23,886 nucleotides of DNA. Origin: JAZDLO01 sp043801935. GTDB taxonomy: Bacteria > Actinomycetota > Thermoleophilia > RBG-16-64-13. Every line of letters begins with the position of its first letter. Position 1 is the stretch's first letter. The stretch is from assembly GCA_043801935.1 (NCBI GenBank), contig JAZDLO010000234.1, positions 1-23,886 of the forward strand, written 5' to 3'. The notes under the pieces are model-generated. The model did no database searches and was not told the origin of the DNA. It saw only the letters and a list, made by a program, of their open reading frames with translations. Position numbers and translations under genes: made by a program. Positions 9,234 to 14,366 of the stretch are shown here, one piece after another.

Positions 9234-9315
9234 GCCGGAGTGGCGGAATGGCAGACGCAACGGTCTTAAACACCGTAGGGCTATGCCCGTGCGGGTTCGA
9301 GTCCCGCCTCCGGCA
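9234..9315 (+). tRNA. tRNA-Leu (anticodon UAA)
   Basis: A complete class II tRNA. The acceptor stem GCCGGAG (9234-9240) pairs with CTCCGGC (9308-9314), with discriminator A9315. The anticodon stem is ACGGT/ACCGT around loop CTTAAAC, giving anticodon TAA at 9267-9269. A long variable arm follows, then T-stem GCGGG/CCCGC with loop TTCGAGT. CCA is not encoded. The 3' end is the left copy of the direct repeat that bounds the downstream island. Confidence 0.97.
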
Positions 9316-9332
9316 TATGGGGTTTTGCAGGG
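9299..9332 (+). repeat. attL-like direct repeat at the tRNA-Leu 3' end
   Basis: It begins in the T-loop (GAGTCCCGCC) and runs through the acceptor stem to CATAT, then GGG, then GTTTTGCAGGG. Compared with 14070-14103 it has 20 identical bases, three mismatches, then 11 identical bases, without gaps. Confidence 0.75.
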
Positions 9333-9437
9333 GGTTTATAGCTCCCACGGTTGCCGCTCGTCTTTCCATCGAGTTCGACTTCTACGTGGAGTGACGTCCT
9401 TCCAAGCCAGGGCCCCACGCCCCTGACTGGCATTCCC

Positions 9438-9462
9438 GGAGCCCCGGTGACGCCGGGGCTCC
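9438..9462. terminator. Strong GC hairpin, probable terminator
   Basis: GGAGCCCCGG (9438-9447) pairs perfectly with CCGGGGCTCC (9453-9462) around the loop TGACG. No T-tract follows on either strand. It could end the tRNA-Leu operon transcript and/or the degraded minus-strand ORF that runs into it. Confidence 0.6.
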
Positions 9463-9953
9463 GCTGTGTCAGCCCCTGCGCGCTCGTCGCGCTCCTCGGG
9501 CGAGAGCGACTCGTAGAGGTGGTCAAGCTCCTCCAGATGGAGACCATCTTCCATCAGGTTTCCCCGTGCTGATCAGTTCCGCGATGACCAGATCGACCGT
9601 AATGTCATCGAGCTTGCGCTCCCATGGAGGGGGAGCCTCATCGTCTCTCATGTAATCTCCGGCGTAGAGGCGCCGGTCGTTGCACGGTCAATTGACGTTC
9701 CCATCTTATAATCACCCCCATCGGTCTCTGCGCCGCGGGTGCGCAGGAACGCCTCCTTACTCCCCGCGTAGCTTCATTGTAGGCCGATGTGCACCGGGGT
9801 CAATCGATGGAAGGGCCCCCGCCGACGAGGCCTGGTGGCTACCAACGGGGGCGCCGATCCTGCTTCGGCGCCATCTTGCGATCATCGCCCTATTTATTGC
9901 CGTGCGGAGACTTGAAGGTAAAGGGCTCCCTACGGTGCAAGGAGGTGAGAGAC
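9463..9953. other. Region between the tRNA-Leu terminator and the HTH ORF
   Basis: Apart from the minus-strand ORF remnant, no convincing gene is seen. It holds a perfect palindrome GTCAATTGAC (9687-9696), an isolated TATAAT (9707-9712) without a well-spaced -35, and an 8-bp hairpin GGCGCCGA/TCGGCGCC (9850-9872, 7-nt loop). The palindrome and TATAAT could be control sites for the HTH ORF at 9954. Confidence 0.4.
9464..9651 (-). pseudogene. Small minus-strand ORF with an apparent frameshift
   Basis: Not recognised. On the minus strand, ATG 9651 has GGAG a few bases upstream and opens a 42-aa frame (9651-9523) starting MRDDEAPPPWERKLDDITVD and reaching LVIAELIST. It then leaves a natural-looking sequence. 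The natural sequence resumes in another frame from ATG 9554: MEDGLHLEELDHLYESLSPE. The two parts read as one acidic helical protein if one frameshift near 9556-9565 is assumed. The second frame stays open to 9336 but passes through the 9438-9462 hairpin, so the true end is probably near 9464. Alternatives are two overlapping small genes or chance. Confidence 0.4.
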
Positions 9954-10137
9954 GTGCCCCAGTTCGATACAAGAGCAGCGGCGAAGTACCTGGGCCTGCG
10001 CCCTGCCACCTTGGAAGAATGGCGATGTTGGAGCAGCGAGGGCATGCCGCCCGCCACGACAAACACAAAGAGTACGCGCCCCTGTTCGGACCGAGACAGA
10101 GATGGATTGTTCCGCCACAAAGTGGACTCAGAAGTAA
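9954..10137 (+). pseudogene. Excisionase-like helix-turn-helix ORF, probably frame-damaged
   Basis: GTG 9954 is preceded by a strong ribosome site, AAGGAGGTGAG. The first 30 or so residues look like the winged HTH of excisionases and MerR-like DNA-binding proteins: FDTRAAAKYLGLRPATLEEW followed by SSEGMPP. The expected next part (a tyrosine/lysine turn, RVxYRRxDLDAW) is not found in this frame. The frame then stays open to 10217, across the terminator at 10167-10190, which is unlikely for a real gene end. A TAA at 10135-10137 in the +1 frame would fit a normal end, so I infer a frameshift. Xis proteins control element excision, which suits the att-like repeats, but this is based on one motif. 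Confidence 0.45.
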
Positions 10138-10166
10138 GGACGGCGACCAAGAGAACGAATCGAAGG

Positions 10167-10190
10167 ACGGAGGTCCTTCGGGGCCTCCGT
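10167..10190 (+). terminator. Rho-independent-type hairpin with TTCG loop, copy 1
   Basis: ACGGAGGTCC pairs with GGGCCTCCGT (one T-G wobble) around TTCG. The sequence is identical over 24 bases to 12219-12242 and nearly identical to 11250-11273. It lies downstream of the HTH ORF. Confidence 0.75.
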
Positions 10191-10208
10191 ACTCGTATCC
10201 GAGCCCCC

Positions 10209-10273
10209 GATCGGTAGCCCTCGAGGTTCGACCGGCGGGGGCTCTTTCGGCATGGAGCACTTCGGAATAGACT
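10209..10273 (+). promoter_or_regulatory. Cassette promoter region 1 (for the small membrane protein)
   Basis: A degenerate form of the shared block starts at GATCGG (10209) and ends with ACCGGCG (10231-10237). Then comes a weak -35 TTCGGC (10246-10251), a 16-bp spacer and -10 TAGACT (10268-10273). The spacing equals that of the three other units, which is the main support. Confidence 0.45.
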
Positions 10274-10329
10274 GAGAAGAGGACGATAGTTACTGTCGTG
10301 ATGGCCCAATCCCAAAGGGGGACAACGAC

Positions 10330-10557
10330 ATGCGGGACACGAGGCTGCACGGGAGGAAGATATTCGGACTCCAGTTGTTGCAGCTTTTCTGCCCACTCCT
10401 GGGTATGTTGGGGCTGCTTGTTATTATCATCGGGGCCGCTTTCAGCGAGGAAAGTTTGTTCCTGCGAACGCTCTTGATTATCGGCGGGCTAGCGGTAGGC
10501 GCTTGGTCCATATTCCTGTTTGATTGGAGCCGCGATCTAATCAATAGGCTGTCATGA
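10330..10557 (+). CDS. Small two-helix membrane protein, unknown
   Basis: 75 aa, not recognised. A basic N-terminus (MRDTRLHGRK) is followed by a hydrophobic helix at about 15-37, a short polar turn (SEESLF), a second helix at about 46-64, and a basic/polar end (DWSRDLINRLS). The ribosome site GGGGG is 8 nt before ATG 10330. It stands alone behind its own promoter-like sequence inside the island. Nothing in it shows a function; a holin, small regulator or membrane anchor cannot be told apart. Confidence 0.6.
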   Translation: MRDTRLHGRKIFGLQLLQLFCPLLGMLGLLVIIIGAAFSEESLFLRTLLIIGGLAVGAWSIFLFDWSRDLINRLS

Positions 10558-10585
10558 GACCGTCCTGGCACGCCGGTGAGGCCCC

Positions 10586-10659
10586 GATCGACCGCTACCA
10601 AGCTCTGCCGGCGTGTGCCGTCTTTCTCTCATTGACGCAGAGTAGAATCGGCCTAGAAT
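10586..10659 (+). promoter_or_regulatory. Cassette promoter region 2 (for the SnoaL-like gene)
   Basis: The shared block (10586-10613, GATCGACCGCTACCAAGC then TCTGCCGGCG) precedes -35 TTGACG (10632-10637), a 16-bp spacer and -10 TAGAAT (10654-10659). Confidence 0.65.
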
Positions 10660-10670
10660 GAAAGTCATAC

Positions 10671-10691
10671 GGGGAGTAAGAGAGTCTTCCC
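10671..10691 (+). ncRNA. 5' leader hairpin, copy 1 (diverged)
   Basis: GGGGAG (10671-10676) can pair with CTTCCC (10686-10691), with one G-T wobble. It begins 11 nt after the -10 box, as in copy 2. The downstream leader is less similar to the other two copies. Confidence 0.45.
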
Positions 10692-10771
10692 ACGCATCAG
10701 CGCACTCTGTGAACCCGAGAGCACCAGAAGCTGTATGCGATCGGGCAAGAGGAGGGAGAAGGAGGCAAGTC

Positions 10772-11203
10772 GTGTCAGAAAAGGACAACATCCGTGCTGC
10801 CGGAGAATACATGGAGGCAATGAACGCACACGACCATGCTCGCATGAGCAGCTATCACGCTGAGGGCTTCCAGTTCATGGCGCCCGGTATGCCAGGCCCC
10901 GGTGGCGAGGCCGCTCACCGGGCCTATATGGAGCAGAACTGGACTGCCTTTCCCGACCTGACCTTCCAGACCACCCAGACAATCGCAGATGGCGACTATG
11001 TGGTGGAGAATTGGATAGGCACCGGTACGCACGACGGCCCGCTGGCCATGCCCACCGGTGATTCCGTGCCTGCCACCGGGCGCACAGGGACCGTGCCGGG
11101 CAGCGACACCATAGAGTTCAAAGACGGAAAAATGATACGGGTCGATGTCTACTTTGACAGGATGTCGCTGCTCGCCAACCTCGGTGTCGTGCCGGGAGCG
11201 TAG
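10772..11203 (+). CDS. SnoaL-like (NTF2-fold) protein
   Basis: 143 aa from GTG 10772, chosen because GGAGG lies just upstream and the protein then begins at the usual SnoaL first helix (NIRAAGEYMEAMNAHD). Other family-like features are a FMAPGMP segment, AYMEQNWTAFPDLTF, GDYVVENWIGTGTHDGPL, the strand DTIEFKDGKMIRVDVYFD, and a final LLANLGV. The NTF2-like SnoaL/polyketide-cyclase family covers many small-molecule isomerases and proteins without known activity, so the substrate is unknown. The ORF stays open further upstream to 10658, but that part overlaps the promoter and leader. It is a single-gene unit in the island. Confidence 0.8.
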   Translation: MSEKDNIRAAGEYMEAMNAHDHARMSSYHAEGFQFMAPGMPGPGGEAAHRAYMEQNWTAFPDLTFQTTQTIADGDYVVENWIGTGTHDGPLAMPTGDSVPATGRTGTVPGSDTIEFKDGKMIRVDVYFDRMSLLANLGVVPGA

Positions 11204-11247
11204 CCGCCGGCCCACTCAGCCCTTTGAGGGCGCGTATTCATGGTCAG

Positions 11248-11275
11248 AACGGAGGTCCTTGGGGGCCTCCGTTCT
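11248..11275 (+). terminator. Rho-independent-type hairpin, copy 2
   Basis: Stem GAACGGAGGTCC/GGGCCTCCGTTC (12 bp, one wobble) with loop TTGG, followed by TTGTAT. It is located 44 bp after the SnoaL-like stop. Confidence 0.8.
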
Positions 11276-11294
11276 TGTATGCAACTCCCTCCCC

Positions 11295-11367
11295 GATCGG
11301 CCGCTACCAAGCGTTGCCGGTGAGGGCTTTGTCTTTGGGTTGACCTCACGGATGAGGAGCCTATACT
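11295..11367 (+). promoter_or_regulatory. Cassette promoter region 3 (for the lipoprotein gene)
   Basis: The shared block (11295-11322, GATCGGCCGCTACCAAGC) is followed by -35 TTGACC (11340-11345), a 16-bp spacer and -10 TATACT (11362-11367). This is a good sigma-A-type promoter. Confidence 0.75.
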
Positions 11368-11378
11368 TGATGGTATCC

Positions 11379-11502
11379 GGGGAGTAGAAAGGACTCCCCA
11401 TTCTCATAGCTCGGGAAGGCTGCCGGAAAGGGGCCTTGCACGAGCCCGCAGCCCGCGCATCACCCCTGTTCGGACAGCATGCCCGAGGAGGAGGTGTGCG
11501 CC
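11379..11502 (+). ncRNA. Conserved structured 5' leader, copy 2
   Basis: Hairpin GGGGAGT (11379-11385)/ACTCCCC (11393-11399) is followed by a second stem-loop: GCTCG (11409-11413) with CGAGC (11441-11445), and inner AAGGC (11416-11420) with GCCTT (11433-11437). A conserved CGGACAGC and the GAGGAGGTGTG ribosome site follow. The leader at 12344-12467 has the same order of parts and almost the same length (-10 to start codon 141 versus 140 nt). It is a candidate cis-regulatory RNA; the ligand is unknown. Confidence 0.5.
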
Positions 11503-12174
11503 GTGAAAGCCAAGAAACCACTCCTTCTGGCCGCTGCAATTCTTGCCCTGGCGCTCGTAGTCTTCACGCTCGGCGGATGCGCTGAGGATGCCACCCAGAC
11601 TATGGCAGGGGACACGCAGAACACCACCATATCTCTAGAGACAACCACGGCAATGCCGGAAACCACGACGGCAACCATTACCTCGCCCACCACCACCGCA
11701 CCGTCCCGCCCCGTTACCACCGAACCCTACCCCTTGGAGACCCTCCTCCCCAACGGCCACACCCAGGGGATGGTCTTCATGGTCCAGGTGACGGGGGTTC
11801 CTGGTTCTGAGTACCGCAACATCAACATCGAATACGCAGAGATGCTCACCGGGGAGGAGGCCAAGAACGCGGCGCTAGAAGCAGGAGATATCGCACCGGG
11901 AGAGGAGCTACCCAACGATTACTACATCCGCCGCGAGGGCTTGGAGGAAACGGAGGGGTTTGGCACCGGGCATCTGGTATCTCCGACGGTGTCGATAACG
12001 ACGGCCACGTATGGTGATGGCGGGGAGCGATCCATCACCTGGGAGGAGTTCGTGAGCTTCTTCCTATCGCCATCCCCACCTGAGGGCGCCGAGCATATGC
12101 GCGGCGTACCCTGGATAATCGAGCGTGATCGGGACGGCACCGTGGTGAGCATGGCGGAGCAGCCCTTGCCGTAG
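11503..12174 (+). CDS. Thr-rich lipoprotein of unknown function
   Basis: 223 aa from GTG 11503, selected because the GAGGAGGTG ribosome site ends 8 nt upstream and the signal peptide then starts correctly (MKAKKPLLLAAAIL). The lipobox LGGC puts the lipidated cysteine at residue 26. Residues about 40-75 form a Thr/Pro linker typical of wall-spanning proteins. The remaining domain (about 78-223) is acidic; I do not recognise it. It contains MVFMVQVTGVPGSEYRNI, a TGEEAKNAALEAGDIAPGEE segment and a final RDGTVVSMAEQ strand. It has its own promoter, leader and terminator inside the island. Confidence 0.75.
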   Translation: MKAKKPLLLAAAILALALVVFTLGGCAEDATQTMAGDTQNTTISLETTTAMPETTTATITSPTTTAPSRPVTTEPYPLETLLPNGHTQGMVFMVQVTGVPGSEYRNINIEYAEMLTGEEAKNAALEAGDIAPGEELPNDYYIRREGLEETEGFGTGHLVSPTVSITTATYGDGGERSITWEEFVSFFLSPSPPEGAEHMRGVPWIIERDRDGTVVSMAEQPLP

Positions 12175-12217
12175 TCGGCGGAAGTTCGGAAGTCGAGCCT
12201 GATAGGCATCGGTAGCA

Positions 12218-12243
12218 AACGGAGGTCCTTCGGGGCCTCCGTT
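12218..12243 (+). terminator. Rho-independent-type hairpin with TTCG loop, copy 3
   Basis: Stem AACGGAGGTCC/GGGCCTCCGTT around TTCG, followed by CTTGG. The inner 24 bases equal copy 1. It lies 43 bp after the lipoprotein stop. Confidence 0.8.
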
Positions 12244-12266
12244 CTTGGTGTGCGAGTCACGTTGCC

Positions 12267-12333
12267 GATCGGCCGCTACCAAGCTTTGCCGGCGGGGGCT
12301 TCTGGTTGACCCAGGGCGGAACCGGCTTATACT
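12267..12333 (+). promoter_or_regulatory. Cassette promoter region 4 (for the SLH/propeller gene)
   Basis: The shared block (12267-12294, GATCGGCCGCTACCAAGC then TTTGCCGGCG) precedes -35 TTGACC (12306-12311), a 16-bp spacer and -10 TATACT (12328-12333). Confidence 0.75.
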
Positions 12334-12343
12334 TAAACTACAA

Positions 12344-12467
12344 GGGGAGAAACCATGTCTCCCCATTTTGCTGCTCGGGAAGGCCATGAAGACGGGGGCC
12401 TCGCACGAGTTCACGCCCGCTCATCGCCCCGTGCGGACAGCCCGCCCGTGGAGGAGGTGTGTGTTCC
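12344..12467 (+). ncRNA. Conserved structured 5' leader, copy 3
   Basis: Hairpin GGGGAGA (12344-12350)/TCTCCCC (12358-12364). The last base pair is A-T where copy 2 has T-A, a compensatory change. The second stem-loop has CTCG (12374-12377)/CGAG (12406-12409) and inner AGGCC (12381-12385)/GGCCT (12397-12401). It ends with CGGACAGC and GAGGAGGTGTG before ATG 12468. Confidence 0.5.
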
Positions 12468-14000
12468 ATGAGAACCACGCGAAGCCCGGTGTCGCCGCTC
12501 AGATTACGAACAGCGCTGGTAGTGCTCCTGCTCGGGGCAGGCCTCATCCTTGCTCTGCCTGCTTCTGCTGCTTCCGCCTTTCCTGACGTTCCTTCCAACC
12601 ACCCCTACATATCAGCCATCGTCGAGCTTTCCGCGCGGGGCATCATCGGCGGCTACACGAACGGCAACTTCGGACCGGAAGATCCGGTGATGCGCCAGCA
12701 GTTCGCCAAGATGGTCGTGAAGACCATGAATCTCTCGGTCCCCGGTGGTGAGATCTGTCCCTTCGGCGACGTTGTCGCCCAAACGGGCACCGATCCCTTC
12801 TACCCGGGAAAATACGTGGCCGTCTGCGCCCAGTACAACATCGCCAAGGGCAAGGACGCTACCCATTTCGCTCCCTATGACAACATCACGCGCCGGCAGG
12901 TCATCACCATGGTGGTGCGCGCAGCCGATAATCTCACCCCAGGGACTCTAGACGACGTCCCAGCCGGCTGGAATGGACAGCTCTCCTACGAAGACCCCAC
13001 CCACGGTGCCAACATCAAGAAAGCCGAATACAACGGGCTGCTCGACGGCCTGCATGGCCTCTCCTCTAGCTGGAACGCGGGTCTGAACGCGAGCCGGGGG
13101 GAGTGCGCCCAACTGCTCTACTACCTCATCTTCTTACAGGGCGGAGGTCCCGGTAACTTCGGGAGCCTGGGCGGGGAATTCACCTCCGGTCCGGGAGTCT
13201 GTGAGCACAACCCCCAGGGTAGCGGCGGGCTCGTCGTGTTCGCCCGCGGTTCCGACGGTGCCCTGTAGTTGAGAGAGTACTGGGAAGGAACCTGGGACTC
13301 CTGGTCTAGTGTGGGAGAAGTCTTGACCTCCGATCCGGCTACCGCGGGCCGAGGTCCCGTCTGGGGCGGTGTCTTCTGGCGCGGTACCGACAACGCCATC
13401 TGGTACAAGGGGTGGAAGGATAACTGGTCGACGCCTCACAGTCTAGGAGGGACGTTCGCCTCCGGCCCGTCGGTGGCCATGATGAGCGCCAGCCGCGTCG
13501 ACGTATTCGCGCGCGGGACCGACAACGCCCTGTGGCACAATATCGGCACCGGCACAAATGTAAGCTGGTCCTGGTCAGGCTGGCAAAGCCTGGGCGGAGT
13601 CTTGACCTCCGATACCGCCGCAGTTTCTTGGGGCCCCGACCGTATCGATGTCTTCGCGCGCGGGACCGACAACGGCCTCTTGCACATGTCGTGGAACGGC
13701 AGCGCTTGGTCAGAGTGGGAGAACCTGGGCGGGATCTTCACCTCCGGTCCGGGCGTGGCCTCTTGGGGCAGCGGCCGCCTCGACGTGTTCATGCGCGGTC
13801 CCAGTAAGGAGCACGGTCTCGGGTCTCTGTGGCACAAGTCCTACAGCGGCGCCTGGTCAAGCTGGGAGAACCTGGGCGGGATCATCACCTCCAATCCCGA
13901 CGCCGTGTCCGTGGCTGTCAACAGTATCGATGTCTTCGCGCGCGGAAGCGACAATGCCTTGTGGCACACGTGGTGGGACGGCTCTGCCTGGCGCCCCTGA
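12468..14000 (+). pseudogene. SLH-domain and PLL-like beta-propeller surface protein with in-frame amber stop
   Basis: The start is ATG 12468 (GAGGAGG at 12451-12457); the upstream GTG 12459 overlaps the ribosome site. A signal peptide (about 1-35, ending ASAAS) is followed by three S-layer homology repeats (first AFPDVPSNHPYISAIVELSA, then GYTNGNFGPEDP), which bind cell-wall polymers. From about residue 225 is a six-repeat propeller with units like DVFARGTDNALWH and W..W..LGG.LTSDP, as in PLL/tectonin-type lectins. TAG at 13266-13268 sits at the Trp position of the first repeat (SDGAL-stop-LREYWEG), and the same frame continues without damage to TGA 13998-14000. It is most simply a TGG-to-TAG nonsense mutation or a sequencing error. 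As read, the cell would make a 266-aa SLH-only product. Binding sugars on the surface is inferred from the family. Confidence 0.8.
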
Positions 14001-14366
14001 TCTTCACGTCCTTTGATATCTGAGGACCCAAAAAGGCGCCCATACTCTGTAGCCCGCAAACAAATCGATGAGTCCCGCCTCCGGCATATACAGTTTTGCA
14101 GGGCTTTCTGGCTGAGGAGACCGGTAGATGAGGCCGGGTTTTGGTATCTCCAGGGGCCGCTTGGTGACATCCCGGTGACGAACTTGGCACCAACAAATGT
14201 GTGTTGTTCCGGCACATACTTTCCACAGCGGTTCCGGTACCTGCTTTACACTTCTTGGACGCGGTTCCGGTGCAGCTCCCACGCCAAGGGAGCGGCTCGG
14301 CGAGCGGATCTTCTTGGCTAGCCCTTCTCTGTTTTCATTCCCGGGGAACCCCCAGGCTCAACATCG
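14001..14366. other. Intergenic region with the right boundary repeat
   Basis: No credible gene. It contains the right copy of the tRNA-Leu direct repeat (14070-14103). Beyond it is chromosome-like spacer with a GCGGTTCCGGT direct repeat (near 14227 and 14262). ORFs crossing the tRNA fragment on the minus strand (PEAGL-type peptides) are artefacts of the tRNA sequence. Confidence 0.6.
14070..14103 (+). repeat. attR-like direct repeat (tRNA-Leu 3' fragment)
   Basis: GAGTCCCGCC through CATAT (14070-14089) equals the tRNA-Leu 3' end and its first flanking bases; ACA replaces GGG, then GTTTTGCAGGG (14093-14103) matches again. There is no T-stem 5' half or anticodon arm here, so this is a tRNA fragment, not a gene. 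Confidence 0.75.

Larger units (their letters stand above)
9299..14103. mobile_element. Putative integrative element or remnant in the tRNA-Leu gene
   Basis: A 4.8 kb stretch between two direct copies of the tRNA-Leu 3' end (9299-9332 and 14070-14103). It separates the housekeeping operon from the next cluster, has looser gene packing, and carries small accessory genes, a degraded excisionase-like ORF and broken genes. Integration in the 3' end of a tRNA gene, with the tRNA restored and a partial copy left at the far side, is the known behaviour of tyrosine-recombinase elements. No integrase or relaxase is visible, so this would be a decayed or trans-mobilised element. Confidence 0.65.

Noticed and set aside
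8962..9369. Minus-strand ORF with an RRRDSNPHGH-like peptide across tRNA-Leu
   Set aside because: This peptide type arises from antisense translation of tRNA 3' ends and is a common false annotation. The same applies to PEAGL-type peptides at 9281-9547 and 14004-14282.
9680..10270. 196-aa plus-strand ORF
   Set aside because: It overlaps the better-supported HTH frame, a terminator and a promoter, has no good ribosome site, and its sequence looks random.
10167..12243. Repeated hairpins as a CRISPR array or integron attC sites
   Set aside because: The hairpins are about 1 kb apart with genes between, no uniform short spacers, no cas genes, and no core site pattern of attC; they are better explained as terminators.
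14227..14272. GCGGTTCCGGT direct repeat
   Set aside because: Only 11 bases, two copies, no symmetry or gene context; likely chance in a GC-rich spacer.
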